Shown piece after piece: positions 44,148-54,986 of a DNA stretch of 64,000 bases (the stretch's first letter is position 1; each line of letters begins with the position of its first letter). The stretch spans positions 124,001 to 188,000 of the forward strand of contig MESE01000096.1 of the NCBI GenBank assembly GCA_001770855.1, written 5' to 3'. This DNA comes from Burkholderiales bacterium RIFCSPLOWO2_02_FULL_57_36 (GTDB lineage Bacteria; Pseudomonadota; Gammaproteobacteria; Burkholderiales; Burkholderiaceae_D). The notes under the pieces are model-generated. The model was not told where the DNA came from, did not search any database, and saw only the letters and a list, made by a program, of their open reading frames with translations. Position numbers and translations under genes: made by a program.

Positions 44148-44837
44148 TTATTTCACCGATAGCATGTAACCGACACTGCGTACGGTCTTGATCAGAGACT
44201 CGGCATCCTTTAATGCTTTTCTCAGGCGCAGCACATGCACGTCCACGGTTCGTTCCTCGATCGCCACATGATCGCCCCAAACCTTGTCGAGCAGCTGGCT
44301 TCTGGAAAATACTCGATCCGGATAAGACATGAAAAATTTTAACAGTTTGAATTCGGCATGGCCGATATCGATCTTTTGATCATTCACGCAGACCACGCAA
44401 CTGCCCGGGTCAAGGCTTACATCGCCTATGGTGAGCAGGCTTTGCGCATGTTCAGGCGCTTTCCGCCGGAGCAGCGCCTTGACGCGCGCGGTGAGTTCGC
44501 GCGGAGAAAACGGCTTTGTAACGTAATCGTCGGCTCCGCGGTCAAGGCCGGCGATCTTGTCTTCTTCCATGCTTTTTGCGGTCAGCATGATGATCGGCAA
44601 TTCATTGAACTGCCGATCCGAACGTATCGCCGACAAAAATTGCAATCCCGTTTGGTCGGGCAGCATCCAGTCCAGCAGGATCAACTGCGGCATGCGGTTC
44701 TGCATGAATTCCCGTGCTTCGGCAGCAGTGCCTGCAGCAACCGTATTCCAGCCGCTTTCCTTCAACGTAAACCGTAGCAGCTCTACGATTGCCGGCTCGT
44801 CTTCGACAATCAGAATGACGGGCTCATCGGCAGCCAT
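44148..44837 (-). CDS. phoB: phosphate regulon response regulator PhoB
   Basis: A 229-residue OmpR-type regulator: receiver domain with Asp56 in LLDWMLPDQTG and Lys in VTKPFSPREL, and a winged helix with RTVDVHVLRLRKAL and TVRSVGYML. The ATG at 44837 gives the normal PhoB length; the open frame runs 48 codons further but overlaps phoU. It would bind the Pho box ahead of pstS. Confidence 0.96.
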   Translation of the reverse strand: MAADEPVILIVEDEPAIVELLRFTLKESGWNTVAAGTAAEAREFMQNRMPQLILLDWMLPDQTGLQFLSAIRSDRQFNELPIIMLTAKSMEEDKIAGLDRGADDYVTKPFSPRELTARVKALLRRKAPEHAQSLLTIGDVSLDPGSCVVCVNDQKIDIGHAEFKLLKFFMSYPDRVFSRSQLLDKVWGDHVAIEERTVDVHVLRLRKALKDAESLIKTVRSVGYMLSVK

Positions 44838-44854
44838 TTTCGTTCCGATCAAAT

Positions 44855-45553
44855 TCAACTGTCGATCCTTGCCGCTCCATAATCGGTATGGCGGATATCC
44901 TTGCCTTCGACCACGTAGACCACGTACTCGGCAATATTTTTCGCATGATCGCCAATGCGCTCGATGGCCTTGGCCACCCATAAGGTATCCAGCGCCGCCG
45001 AAATGGTGCGCGGATCTTCCATCATGAAGGTGATGAGATTGCGCATGATCGAGCGGAACTCATGATCGATGAGTTCATCGTGGGCAATCAGGCTGGTCGC
45101 CTGTTTCTCATCGAGCCGCGCGAACGCATCCAGCGCATCGTGCAGCATATCGCCGGCATTGCTGGCAATCATGCGCACCGTCTCAAAGTGATTGATGTTG
45201 GCAACGCCACGCTCCTGAATCGTCTTTGCGGCGCGCGCGATTTTGGTCGATTCATCGCCGATCCGTTCCAGGTCGGTGATGACCTTGATCGTCGCCATGA
45301 CCGTGCGCAGATCGTTCGCTGCCGGTTGCCGCTTGACGATCAAATGACTGCACGTGTCGTCCAGGGCGACTTCCAGGCGATTGACTTCCTCATCGGCTTT
45401 TATTACCTGGTCCGCACGCGCAACATCGACTGTCCGAAAGCAATCCATCGCATCGTGAAACTGTTTTTCCACCAGCCCGCCCATCAGCAACACCTTGGAG
45501 CGTATTGCCTCAAGATCGAGATCGTACTGTTTTGAAGAGTGCTCTGTCGGCAT
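44855..45553 (-). CDS. phoU: phosphate signalling protein PhoU
   Basis: A 232-residue protein made of two PhoU three-helix bundles, with the metal-binding patterns (DEEVNRLEVALDD, DELIDHEFRSIMR) and IGDESTKIARAAK / IGDHAKNIAEYVVY. PhoU passes phosphate status from PstSCAB to PhoR to keep the regulon off. It lies 70 bases after pstB. Confidence 0.96.
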   Translation of the reverse strand: MPTEHSSKQYDLDLEAIRSKVLLMGGLVEKQFHDAMDCFRTVDVARADQVIKADEEVNRLEVALDDTCSHLIVKRQPAANDLRTVMATIKVITDLERIGDESTKIARAAKTIQERGVANINHFETVRMIASNAGDMLHDALDAFARLDEKQATSLIAHDELIDHEFRSIMRNLITFMMEDPRTISAALDTLWVAKAIERIGDHAKNIAEYVVYVVEGKDIRHTDYGAARIDS

Positions 45554-45623
45554 TGCGTGTCTCCTTGGTCATTCAACAATGAAGGGATATCGTCGGTATG
45601 CGCACATGATAATTTCGCGCAGC

Positions 45624-46421
45624 TTATCCGAATCGACCGGTAATATAGTCTTGCGTTGCCCGCTTGTTGGGCATCATGAATATCTGATCCGTCTCGCCGG
45701 ATTCGATCAGCTCACCCAGATACATGTAAGCCGTGTAATCCGAGCAGCGTGCCGCTTGCTGCATGTTGTGGGTAACGATCGTGATCGTGTAATCCTGCTT
45801 CAGTTCGCTGATCAATTCCTCGATCTTAGCCGTCGAAATCGGATCGAGCGCCGAAGTCGGCTCATCCAGCAGCAGCACGTCCGGCTTGACTGCCACGCCG
45901 CGGGCGATGCACAAGCGCTGCTGCTGACCGCCCGACAGGCTCAGCCCGCTCTTGTATAGCTTGTCCTTTACCTCGCCCCACAACGCCGCCTTGTTGAGCG
46001 CCCATTCGACGCGTTCATCCATTTCGCCTTTCGGCAGGCTTTCATACAGCCGCACGCCGAAGGCGATGTTTTCATAGACCGTCATCGGAAACGGCGTCGG
46101 TTTTTGAAATACCATGCCGATCTTGGCGCGCAACATGTTGACATCCTGCCCCGGCGCCAGGATATTGCGCCCCGCATACATCACCTTGCCTTCGGCGCGC
46201 TGCCCCGGATACAAGTCATACATGCGATTCAAAGTGCGCAGCAATGTCGACTTTCCACAACCGGAAGGACCGATGAACGCGGTCACTTTCTTCTCGTGGA
46301 TATCCAGATTGATGTTTTTCAAGCCCTGGAAACTGCCATAGAAAAAATTAAGGCCGGAAATCTCAATGGTTTTCTTGATCCCGGTAGTGGTGGAAGCATG
46401 TACAAACGTCTGATTATCCAT
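45624..46421 (-). CDS. pstB: phosphate ABC transporter ATPase PstB
   Basis: A 265-residue ATPase with Walker [11 protein letters not shown]-loop [18 protein letters not shown], signature [13 protein letters not shown], Walker [12 protein letters not shown] and H-loop VTHNMQQA. The ATG at 46421 is taken; an in-frame TTG 4 codons earlier is possible. It is 18 bases after pstA. Confidence 0.96.
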   Translation of the reverse strand: MDNQTFVHASTTTGIKKTIEISGLNFFYGSFQGLKNINLDIHEKKVTAFIGPSGCGKSTLLRTLNRMYDLYPGQRAEGKVMYAGRNILAPGQDVNMLRAKIGMVFQKPTPFPMTVYENIAFGVRLYESLPKGEMDERVEWALNKAALWGEVKDKLYKSGLSLSGGQQQRLCIARGVAVKPDVLLLDEPTSALDPISTAKIEELISELKQDYTITIVTHNMQQAARCSDYTAYMYLGELIESGETDQIFMMPNKRATQDYITGRFG

Positions 46422-46439
46422 ATCGATCCGCAAGAGGAT

Positions 46440-47285
46440 TTAATTCTGAATTTTTTGGCTGAACAGCGTGCGCGACAGAATATTCAGTCCGAGCACGCTA
46501 AAGGTGATCAACAGCGCTCCGCCCCACGCCAGCGAGCGCCAGTTTTCATAGGGGCTCATCGCAAACTGGAAAATCACCACTGGAAGGTTTGCCATCGGCG
46601 CATTCATGTCGGCGCTGAAGAACTGGTTATTCAATGCAGTAAACAAAAGCGGCGCCGTCTCGCCGGAAATCCTCGCGATCGCCAGCAATATGCCGGTTAC
46701 CACACCGGCCTTGACCGCACGCAAACGCACCATGGTCGCCACTTTCCAGCGCGGAGCGCCGAGCGCGAAGGCCGCCTCGCGCAAGCTGGTCGGCACCAGA
46801 TTTAGCATGTTGTCGGTGGTGCGTACAACCACCGGAATGGCGATCAATGAAATGGCGAACGTGCCTGCCCAACCGGAAAAATGATTTACTTTGGCGACAT
46901 AGATCGCGTAGATGAACAAGCCGATCACGATCGACGGCGCGGACAGCATGATATCGGTGACGAATCGGGTCACACGGGCAAGCCAGCTCTCTTCCCCGTA
47001 CTCGGCAAGATAGATGCCGGCAAGGATGCCGATCGGCGTACTGATCAACACCGAAGCGCCAACCATCATCAGGCTGCCGACAATCGCATTCATCAGGCCG
47101 CCGCCGTCGTTTCCGGGCGCGGGAGTGGTTTCGGTGAAGAGCCCAAAGCTGAGTGCGCCGAATCCTTTGGTCACCAGCGTGAGCAAGATCCACATCAGGA
47201 AAAAAATCCCGATGGCCATTGCAAAAAACGATAGCAGAATGCCGACACGGTGCATCCACAGGCGTCGACGATAAACGGGATTCAT
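46440..47285 (-). CDS. pstA: phosphate ABC transporter permease PstA
   Basis: A 281-residue permease with six membrane helices and the EAA loop REAAFALGAPRWKVA. The frame is open far into pstC, but the start is one of two adjacent ATGs at 47288/47285 that overlap the pstC stop and follow GAGGGAG. It forms the channel with PstC. Confidence 0.94.
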   Translation of the reverse strand: MNPVYRRRLWMHRVGILLSFFAMAIGIFFLMWILLTLVTKGFGALSFGLFTETTPAPGNDGGGLMNAIVGSLMMVGASVLISTPIGILAGIYLAEYGEESWLARVTRFVTDIMLSAPSIVIGLFIYAIYVAKVNHFSGWAGTFAISLIAIPVVVRTTDNMLNLVPTSLREAAFALGAPRWKVATMVRLRAVKAGVVTGILLAIARISGETAPLLFTALNNQFFSADMNAPMANLPVVIFQFAMSPYENWRSLAWGGALLITFSVLGLNILSRTLFSQKIQN

Positions 47286-48313
47286 CATTTCGCTCCCTCT
47301 CTTCTGGACATTCCCATCAACATCAGTTTGGCAGCGGAGAGGACAATGAAGGTGATCACAAACAATATCAGGCCGAGCGCAAACAACGATGAAACGTGCA
47401 GCGTCGATTCGGCTTCGGCGAACTCGTTGGCCAGTGTGGAAGCGATGCTGTTTCCGGGCGCGAACAGCGACCATGAAAGTTTATGCGCATTGCCGATCAC
47501 AAAGGTGATTGCCATGGTTTCGCCGAGTGCGCGCCCGAGGCCGAGCATGACCCCGCCTACCACGCCGATCCTGGTATAGGGTAAAACCACATTTCGCACG
47601 ACTTCCCATTTCGTGCATCCAAGCGCATACGCCGATTCCTTCAGAACCGGCGGAACCACCTCAAACACATCGCGCATGACCGATGCGATGAAAGGAATGA
47701 TCATGATCGCCAGTATGATGCCGGCGGTGAGAATGCCGATCCCCATCATCGGCCCCCTGAACAATTGTCCGATGACCGGCAATTGCCCCACCGTTTGCGC
47801 CAGAAAGGGTTGCACATAGTCGGCGAACAGCGGCGCGAACACGAACAAGCCCCACATGCCGTAAATAATGCTGGGCACGCCGGCCAGCAGTTCGACCGCC
47901 GTCCCCAATGGACGCTTCAGCCAAGCCGGGCAGATTTCCGTCAAAAACAGTGCGATACCGAAACTCACGGGGAATGCGAACAAAAGCGCAATAAAGGAGG
48001 TAATCAGGGTGCCGACGATCGCAATCAGTGCGCCGTATTTGTCGTTGACTGGATCCCATTCGATGCTGGTAATGAACGGCAGCCCGAATTCGTGCAAAGC
48101 GGGCCACGCGCCGATCATCAAGGAGATAATAATCCCGACCAGGACCAGCAAAACGCTGAGCGCAAATCCCATTGTCAGCTTATGAAACAGAAAATCCTGA
48201 ATACGCTGATTGCGCATCGCGGAAACCATCGCCTTGCTGGGCTGATTTTCAGGAATCACGTTTCCATTTCGATCGGTCATGCGGGCGGCAATGGAATTAA
48301 TATTTGCGCTCAT
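47285..48313 (-). CDS. pstC: phosphate ABC transporter permease PstC
   Basis: A 342-residue permease with six membrane helices, typical block [24 protein letters not shown] region and EAA loop [15 protein letters not shown]. The N-terminal 40 residues are polar and longer than in E. coli. It lies 102 bases after pstS, room for an attenuating structure that lowers permease relative to binding protein. Confidence 0.95.
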   Translation of the reverse strand: MSANINSIAARMTDRNGNVIPENQPSKAMVSAMRNQRIQDFLFHKLTMGFALSVLLVLVGIIISLMIGAWPALHEFGLPFITSIEWDPVNDKYGALIAIVGTLITSFIALLFAFPVSFGIALFLTEICPAWLKRPLGTAVELLAGVPSIIYGMWGLFVFAPLFADYVQPFLAQTVGQLPVIGQLFRGPMMGIGILTAGIILAIMIIPFIASVMRDVFEVVPPVLKESAYALGCTKWEVVRNVVLPYTRIGVVGGVMLGLGRALGETMAITFVIGNAHKLSWSLFAPGNSIASTLANEFAEAESTLHVSSLFALGLILFVITFIVLSAAKLMLMGMSRREGAK

Positions 48314-48415
48314 AGATTTAGATTGTCAAATCGGGCTGCAGCCGGATCACATTCGAACGCGAATGAACTACCCGATGCAACCCGCACAGTGCGATAAAGA
48401 ACTTTTTATCGACAA

Positions 48416-49459
48416 TTACCAGATAGGCTTGCCGGAACCATCTTTTAATTGCGTCTTCCAGGCATCCTGAACCAGCTTAATGACCGGTGCCGGCATCGCC
48501 ACGTATTCTAATTCAGTCGCCATCGCTGCGCCATTTTTGTAGGCCCAATCGAAAAATTTCAACACTTCCTTTCCTTTCTCCGAATTTGCCTGGACCTTGT
48601 GCATCAGGATGAAAGACGCGCCCGTGACGGGCCAACTATTTTTACCGGCCTGGTTGGTCAACACGACTTCCATGCCTGGCGTCTTGGCCCAATCCGCACC
48701 TGCAGCGGCCGCCTTGAAAGTGTCATCGCTCGGCTGGACAAACACGCCATCGCGATTTTTCACCTGAGTATGCGACATGTTGTTTCGTTTGGCGTAGGCG
48801 TATTCCACATAGCCGATCGAGCCCTTGATACGCTGAACGTTCGCAGCAACGCCTTCATTTCCCTTGCCGCCGACCCCTGCAGGCCATTTGACGGCGGTAC
48901 CGGCGCCTACCGTGGATTTAAACTCGGCATTGGCCTTGGATAGAAAATCGGTCCAGAGAAACGTCGTGCCGGAACCGTCGGATCGATGCACCACGACGAT
49001 ATCGCCAGCAGGCAACTTGATGCCCTGATTCACCGCTGCAATTTCAGGCGCATTCCAATTGGTGATCTTCCCGAGGTAAATACCTGCCAGCAAATCCGGC
49101 GTCATTTTCAATTGACCGGGCGCTATTCCGGCGAGATTCACTATCGGCACTACGCCGCCCATCACTGCCGGAAACTGAAACAAGCCATTTTTTTCAAGTT
49201 CTTGCGCGGCCAACGGCATATCGGACGCGCCGAAATCGACGGTCCTTGCCTTGATTTGCTTGATCCCACCACCGGAGCCGATGGATTGGTAATTCAAGCT
49301 GTTATTCGTTGCCTTTTTATAGGCTTCCGCCCATTTCGCATAGATCGGATAAGGAAAGGTCGCTCCCGCACCGGTAATGTCGGCCGCTTGAACCGAGGAA
49401 AATGCCATCGCCGCGCCTGCCGCCACAGCTGCAGATTTAAGAATTTGATTCAGCCGCAT
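48416..49459 (-). CDS. pstS: periplasmic phosphate-binding protein PstS
   Basis: A 347-residue binding protein with signal peptide (SSVQAAD near residue 26) and phosphate-binding blocks ITGAGATFPYPIYAKW, YQSIGSGGGIKQI, VDFGASDMPL and VVHRSDGSGTTFLWTDFL. The ATG at 49459 is chosen for AAGGAG five bases upstream. It is the first gene of the operon. Confidence 0.96.
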   Translation of the reverse strand: MRLNQILKSAAVAAGAAMAFSSVQAADITGAGATFPYPIYAKWAEAYKKATNNSLNYQSIGSGGGIKQIKARTVDFGASDMPLAAQELEKNGLFQFPAVMGGVVPIVNLAGIAPGQLKMTPDLLAGIYLGKITNWNAPEIAAVNQGIKLPAGDIVVVHRSDGSGTTFLWTDFLSKANAEFKSTVGAGTAVKWPAGVGGKGNEGVAANVQRIKGSIGYVEYAYAKRNNMSHTQVKNRDGVFVQPSDDTFKAAAAGADWAKTPGMEVVLTNQAGKNSWPVTGASFILMHKVQANSEKGKEVLKFFDWAYKNGAAMATELEYVAMPAPVIKLVQDAWKTQLKDGSGKPIW

Positions 49460-49496
49460 ATCTACTCCTTTGGATTGACGAAATATGACAACACGA

Positions 49497-49530
49497 ACTG
49501 TAGCGGACAATTATTACGCCTTTATGACAT
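49497..49530 (-). promoter_or_regulatory. Pho box and promoter of pstS
   Basis: On the minus strand ATGTCATAAAGGCGTAAT (49530-49513) resembles the Pho box, strong in the first repeat and weak in the second. After 10 bases comes TACAGT (49502-49497) as -10, the normal PhoB-dependent spacing. A further TTGTCAT lies at 49491-49485. Confidence 0.6.
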
Positions 49531-49715
49531 TGAAAAATAACCGTGGCATGCATGTGAGCGTTGAACAAATGCAATGGAATTGCCTTATTGACAAGTTATG
49601 CATCAGGCAGAATGTAATTCAATTCCAGTCGACGATCTGATGAAAAATTAATCACATGTCACGCATGAGACAACACCGGCTGAATCGTACAGCACCGGTC
49701 ATAATGTTGAGGCCT

Positions 49716-50948
49716 TCACAAGGCAAGAGAGAAGCTGTGAAGCACCAGGCCGACCAAGCCGCCCACCAGGGTGCCGTTGATCCGGATATATTGGAGATCC
49801 TTTCCCACATACAGTTCGAATTTGCGCGAAACGGTTTCGGCATCCCATTTCCGGATAACACGTCTGAACAGATCCGCAATGCCTTCGCGGCGGCTTGAAA
49901 TCGCTTCTGTCGCAAATTCACGTATCCACCGGTTGAGTTTTTCCTGAACCACTGCATCCTGCATCAACGCTTCGCTGAAAGTATGGATCGCCATGTCGAG
50001 CCGTGCCACCGCTTGCGAATTGTCCGAAGTTGCATCCGCGATCAGGCGCTGCCTGGCGTCATGCCATACATGATCCGCATAATCGCGAAACAATGGATGC
50101 GCGAGTATTTCGTTGACGGCTGTGCTGATTTTTTCTTCATACTCGGGGGACGTTCTTAATTTTTCGATCAACTCCTGCGCCGATAATTCGAAACGATTTC
50201 GCCATTCACTGTTCTCTTCCTTCATTTCATTGAGGATACTTCTTAGTTCGTCCACAAGATTCACGAAGAATTTTTCATCGACTATTTTAGGAATCCAGCG
50301 CGGACTTCTTTCATGAATTTTCTGGCGTATCAGCGGCTTGTTCTGCTCCAGGGACTTGGTTGCCAAGCGCAAGAAGTGATCGAACAGCAATTGATGACGC
50401 CTGTCTGTCATCAATACGGACAATATCTCGGCTGCAAGCGGTGCGAATTTCATGTTTTTCAACGCACCCGTTATGGCGGTCTGCATGAAGCTCACAACAT
50501 CCCGGTCTTCAAACATTCGGAACAATGCCGGAATTCCGCTTACCATCTGCGCCGACACCGCACGGCTATTCTCCGGCAGGACCAACCATGCTGCCGCCGC
50601 ACCGGCAAAATCGACTTGCTTGAGTTCTTCTCCAAGAACTTCGGGAGTCATGAAATTATGCTCCAGGAAATTCCCGACGCTATCGCCAATCCGATCCTTG
50701 TTGTTGGGAATAATCGCGGTGTGCGGAATCGGTAATCCAAGCGGCCGACGGAACAACGCTGTGACGGCGAACCAGTCAGCCAATGCGCCCACCATGGCCG
50801 CCTCGGCGAATGCGCCAACGAAAGACATGTAACCGTAGGTCGGTTGCAACAGCCTTGCGCCGACAAACACGACTGCCATCAATACAAGCAGGCCGGTCGC
50901 AAGCCTGCGCATTTTCGTCAACTGCGCCTGTTGTTCTTGTTCTCGCAT
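49716..50948 (-). CDS. DUF445 (YjiN-like) membrane protein
   Basis: A 410-residue protein of the DUF445 family: an N-terminal membrane helix (LLVLMAVVFVGARLL), the conserved GYMSFVGAFAEAAMVGALADWFAVTALFRRPLG-type core, repeated helical segments and a C-terminal hydrophobic stretch (GTLVGGLVGLVLH). Function is unknown. It stands alone between the pst operon and an AT-rich gap. Confidence 0.88.
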   Translation of the reverse strand: MREQEQQAQLTKMRRLATGLLVLMAVVFVGARLLQPTYGYMSFVGAFAEAAMVGALADWFAVTALFRRPLGLPIPHTAIIPNNKDRIGDSVGNFLEHNFMTPEVLGEELKQVDFAGAAAAWLVLPENSRAVSAQMVSGIPALFRMFEDRDVVSFMQTAITGALKNMKFAPLAAEILSVLMTDRRHQLLFDHFLRLATKSLEQNKPLIRQKIHERSPRWIPKIVDEKFFVNLVDELRSILNEMKEENSEWRNRFELSAQELIEKLRTSPEYEEKISTAVNEILAHPLFRDYADHVWHDARQRLIADATSDNSQAVARLDMAIHTFSEALMQDAVVQEKLNRWIREFATEAISSRREGIADLFRRVIRKWDAETVSRKFELYVGKDLQYIRINGTLVGGLVGLVLHSFSLAL

Positions 50949-51618
50949 GAGTTAATTTGCATCCGTGGGATCTTTTATGGTTCTCTGGATTACGTATTAT
51001 TTTACTGTTCAACATTCTGATCATCGACTTGAACGTTTGAATCCGCATGCGAGCTGCAATGCATTTCAACTCAGAATGATATTGCGTGGCTTCGGAAAAT
51101 TAACCTATTCATGTATCAATTCGAACATTGCCTTTCTAAATAGTTCGAATCCAGCAACTCATTCTTGCATGGAAAAGATTGAAGCGAGATCCGCTTTCAA
51201 ACATTCCACATTTTTGATCAACTGACAGACTGAAGCAGTTGCACAGAGTCTTCGGAGTATTCATCATGGCCAAACATCGGCTCCCTTACCGCAGTTGTGT
51301 ATCTATCGATGACCTTTGATGAAAATTCAAAAAATCTTATGCGCCGTTCCAGCTTCTATCGATTCAGCATGCCAAGTCATATAGCTCTGTGCAGGTTATC
51401 AATTTTCCGCGCCGCATTGGAAAATATCGTCGTGAATCAATCGGCATTGCATGTGCATCGATCCGCGCAAAATTCTTTCGAACTTAATCAGGTCCTTCGC
51501 ACTCCAAAATCAGGCCTGCCAAAAACAGGCTGCATTGACCATTCAATGCAGAATTTTTCTTTCTACCGGTGGCCAATTTCAATCGGCGCCTTTGTGCACT
51601 ATTTTTTTGGAGATTGCA
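50949..51618. other. 670-base AT-richer region without a recognised gene
   Basis: No open frame here looks coding. Base composition is visibly richer in A and T than the surroundings. It must hold the promoters of the divergent DUF445 and phasin-like genes. I see no operator or RNA that I can name. Confidence 0.5.
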
Positions 51619-52122
51619 GTGAAAAGACGAAACAAAAGCCCGCTTATAACCGCCAATCCATTGACGTTATGGACAGGGCTTGCAATGAAGACTGGTGAAA
51701 TGATGCTGGCTTCGGCGCAAGTGATCAATCATCGCACCGGACGCATCGCTGCGGCGGGCTCCTCTCCCAATTCGCGTGATCGTCGGGAGTTCGCGTTGAT
51801 GGGACGGGAAAAAGTGGCGGCTGCGTCCGAATCCGCGCAGGCGGTTGCGGCGCGCATGCTCAATCTGAATCAGCAGATGGGGGCGATCGCGTTCAATCAC
51901 CTGATAGCGGGCGCCGCAGGCATCATGTCGGTTGCGACTGCAAGAACCATTGCGCAGTCAAGCAAGGCGCAAGCGGAATTCATGCGCGATACCATGTCAA
52001 GCTCCGCGAAGGCCGCATCGCAACTTACCGATTCGGTTGCGCGAATCGCGCATCACGGATTGAAACCGGTGCACTCGCGCGCCACCGCCAATGCGAAGCG
52101 GCTTGCCAAACACAAAAAATAA
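51619..52122 (+). CDS. phasin-like granule-associated protein
   Basis: A 167-residue helical protein with segments like polyhydroxyalkanoate phasins: NPLTLWTGLAMKTGEMMLASAQVINHRT and Ala-rich amphipathic helices (KVAAASESAQAVAARML, AQSSKAQAEFMRDTMSSSAKAAS), ending in a basic tail. The GTG at 51619 is preferred because GGAG lies six bases upstream; the upstream extension of the frame has no phasin character. It may coat PHA granules, but no pha genes are nearby. Confidence 0.6.
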   Translation: MKRRNKSPLITANPLTLWTGLAMKTGEMMLASAQVINHRTGRIAAAGSSPNSRDRREFALMGREKVAAASESAQAVAARMLNLNQQMGAIAFNHLIAGAAGIMSVATARTIAQSSKAQAEFMRDTMSSSAKAASQLTDSVARIAHHGLKPVHSRATANAKRLAKHKK

Positions 52123-52248
52123 CAGACGGTTTCGGCAGCGTAAACCGGGCCTGGAAATTCGTGGCGTGGTTCGAGTCGCGCCGGATTTTTCCAGTGCCTC
52201 CGTCAGCACCCGCGAAATCAGCGTCACCGCTGAGCGGAATTCATGGAA

Positions 52249-54912
52249 TCAGCGAATAAGCGCTTCAAACTGATCGGCGCTGATTGGCTTGCTGAAATAA
52301 AAACCCTGCATTTCATGACAGCCCGCATGCTTTAAAAACGCCATCTGGTTTTTTTGTTCGACGCCTTCGGCAGTAACGCTCATGTGGAGCGCTTTTGCCA
52401 TCGCAATGATGGCTTGCGTCAGCGCCACGGAATCGCGGTTATCGGGAATGCCGCTGATGAACGATTGGTCGATTTTCAGATTCCCGATCGGAAAACGCTG
52501 CAAGTAGGACAGCGACGAATATCCGGTTCCGAAATCATCCAGCGAAAAACGTACTCCGAGATTCGTCAGCGCATCGAAAACCAGCATCAGATTCTCGGTG
52601 TCGCCCATCAGCAGCCCTTCGGTTATTTCGAGTTCGAGCGCATGCGCGGGCATCGCCGTGCGCTCCAGGATATCGGTCACGGCAATGACCAGATTTTTAT
52701 CTTGAAACTGGCGCGGCGACAGGTTCACCGCCATTCGCAAGCCGGGCATCAGGTCCGAACGCCATTTGACAGCCTGCCTGCACGCCTGTTCCAAAACCCA
52801 TTGGCCGATAGGCACGATCATCCCGGTTTCTTCTGCAATCGGAATAAATTCGGTGGCTGGCACCGAACCGGCCTCGGGACTGCGCCAACGCAGCAAGGCC
52901 TCGGCTCCGACGATGTTGCCGGTCTTTAGCTCCACTTTGGGCTGGTAATGAATTTTAAATTCATTCCGGCTCAGCGCATGCCTCAAATGTTTCTCGATGT
53001 AGTAGCGCCGCTGTCCCCGGATATTCAGCTCTTCGGAGAAAAACTGATAGTGGTTGCGCCCCGATTCCTTTGCAAAATACATCGCGGAATCCGCGCTTCG
53101 CAGCAAAGCCATTCCATTGTCGCCGTCATTCGGGGATATGCCTATGCCGATGGAAACACCGAGATAGTATTCATTTCCTTCGATACGAAACGGCTCGGAG
53201 ACGGCTCGCAGGATCCTCTCGGAAATCGACTCCAGATAAGCGGTACTGTCGAATTTTTCCACCAGCACCACGAATTCGTCGCCGCCCAGCCTCGCCAGCG
53301 TATCGTCGCCCCTGATACAGGATGCGAGTCGGACCGCGACCATTTTCAAAAGACAGTCTCCTGCCTCGTGTCCAAGCGCATCGTTGACGTTCTTGAAGCG
53401 ATCCAGATCGAGAAACAATACAGCCACTTGATGCTGGTCGCGGCGGGCGCAATCAAGGGAACGGGCCAGCTTCTCGGTCAGGAATGCCCGGTTAGGCAAA
53501 TCGGTAAGCGTGTCGTGGGTTGCCATGTGATGCAGCCGCTGCTGTGCGTTCTTGACGGCAGTGATGTCGGTAAACGACACCAGAATCGCACTGGGCTCGG
53601 ATTCGCCGGCTTTTTGAATCGGCAAAATATTTTCCGAGACCCATACCACTTCACCGTCCGGCAACTCCAGTCCGACGATGAGATCGAGCAATGGCGCTCC
53701 GGTACGCAACACGATTTTGGACGGCAGTTGTTCGAAGGGGATTTCCGTGCCGTTTTCCGCGAGGACGCGCCTGAAGTAATTTCCACTGAATATACGGTTC
53801 AGACGATCGGGTCCGATCCTCAGGATGCGCTGCGCGCTTGGATTGCAGGTCACCAGTATTCCATCGCGGGACTGCACCAAAATACCTTCAGCCAGCGTGG
53901 TCACCACCGAGCGATAGCGCTCCTCGCTTTCCTCGAGACTTCGCTCGACGCGGTCCTTGTGAATTGCCACACCCACGAGATGCGTGATATCGGCGATGAA
54001 TGCAAGGTCTTCCGAGGACGGTTTGCATGTTTCGAGATAATAAATTCCGAATGCGCCCAGAACCGCTCCGGATGCAGCGACAATCGGCGCCGACCAGCAA
54101 GCGCGAATGCCGTGTTCCATTGCAACCGTACGATGGGCATCCCATAACGGATCGCACTCGATGTCTTCGACAATGACCTGCTTGTTCAGATAGATGGCCG
54201 TGCCGCAGGATCCCGCATTTGGGCCGATAGGCGAACCTTCAACGGAGCGGTTGTAAGCGCCCGGCAATGAAGGAGCGGCGCCGACTCGCACCCGCCCTCC
54301 ATCAGCCTGCAGCAATAGAATGGAACAAAGTGCATCGCCGGATAAAACCTTTTGCGCTCCCAGGCAAATATCCCGCAACACATCCGCCATCGGCTTGTCC
54401 AGCGCAATCATTTCCAGAATCGCCTTTTCATGCTGCAGCATCTCTGTAGCGCGCGTTGCCTCCTGCGCCAATGTCTGCTGCCGGTCATGGCTGACGCGCA
54501 ACGTTTTTTCGGCTGCCTTGCGATCTGTTATATCGCGCGAAACGACGCAGATCGCCGGTTTTCCGTCAAATGTGAAAGGGCATGAATACACTTCCACATC
54601 GACCGCAGTACCGTCCCGCCGCAAATATTGTTGTTCAACCGGCGGAGCCGCCTGACCGGACCGAATCATCTGCGCCATTCGGAGATTTGCGCATTCGATA
54701 AAATCCGGATGGAGCAGTCTAGATATTGGCAAGCCAATAAGCTTTTGCGGCTCGCTCTCGTCTAACAGCCGCGCACCGGCCGCATTGGCAAATACCAAAC
54801 ATCCATCCTGCACAACGTATAGCGCATCCGGCGAAAGCTGTACGAGTGTCTCGTACTTGCCGTCGATGACGGTTTGTCGGGTAGTCATGCCGGATAATTT
54901 GATGCCTGCCAT
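52249..54912 (-). CDS. PAS-GAF-PAS-GGDEF-EAL cyclic di-GMP signalling protein
   Basis: An 887-residue cytoplasmic protein: PAS (about 20-135), GAF (165-320), second PAS (335-455), GGDEF (470-625) with intact [12 protein letters not shown], and EAL (640-887) with intact [17 protein letters not shown] and GVEQ. Both diguanylate cyclase and phosphodiesterase signatures are complete, so activity could go either way. No membrane helix is seen. It follows the phosphopantetheinyl transferase gene on the same strand after 74 bases. Confidence 0.92.
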   Translation of the reverse strand: MAGIKLSGMTTRQTVIDGKYETLVQLSPDALYVVQDGCLVFANAAGARLLDESEPQKLIGLPISRLLHPDFIECANLRMAQMIRSGQAAPPVEQQYLRRDGTAVDVEVYSCPFTFDGKPAICVVSRDITDRKAAEKTLRVSHDRQQTLAQEATRATEMLQHEKAILEMIALDKPMADVLRDICLGAQKVLSGDALCSILLLQADGGRVRVGAAPSLPGAYNRSVEGSPIGPNAGSCGTAIYLNKQVIVEDIECDPLWDAHRTVAMEHGIRACWSAPIVAASGAVLGAFGIYYLETCKPSSEDLAFIADITHLVGVAIHKDRVERSLEESEERYRSVVTTLAEGILVQSRDGILVTCNPSAQRILRIGPDRLNRIFSGNYFRRVLAENGTEIPFEQLPSKIVLRTGAPLLDLIVGLELPDGEVVWVSENILPIQKAGESEPSAILVSFTDITAVKNAQQRLHHMATHDTLTDLPNRAFLTEKLARSLDCARRDQHQVAVLFLDLDRFKNVNDALGHEAGDCLLKMVAVRLASCIRGDDTLARLGGDEFVVLVEKFDSTAYLESISERILRAVSEPFRIEGNEYYLGVSIGIGISPNDGDNGMALLRSADSAMYFAKESGRNHYQFFSEELNIRGQRRYYIEKHLRHALSRNEFKIHYQPKVELKTGNIVGAEALLRWRSPEAGSVPATEFIPIAEETGMIVPIGQWVLEQACRQAVKWRSDLMPGLRMAVNLSPRQFQDKNLVIAVTDILERTAMPAHALELEITEGLLMGDTENLMLVFDALTNLGVRFSLDDFGTGYSSLSYLQRFPIGNLKIDQSFISGIPDNRDSVALTQAIIAMAKALHMSVTAEGVEQKNQMAFLKHAGCHEMQGFYFSKPISADQFEALIR

Positions 54913-54986
54913 ACAGAGGATTCTATCTCGGGTTCGTGGTCGAATGTCGATCGATCCGGGTCGTTATGCGATCTGTTGCGTGCAAG

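Noticed and set aside
51239-51310. Short frame MAKHRLPYRSCVSIDDL with an upstream GGAG
   Set aside because: Only 17 codons, no homology that I recognise, and no supporting context.
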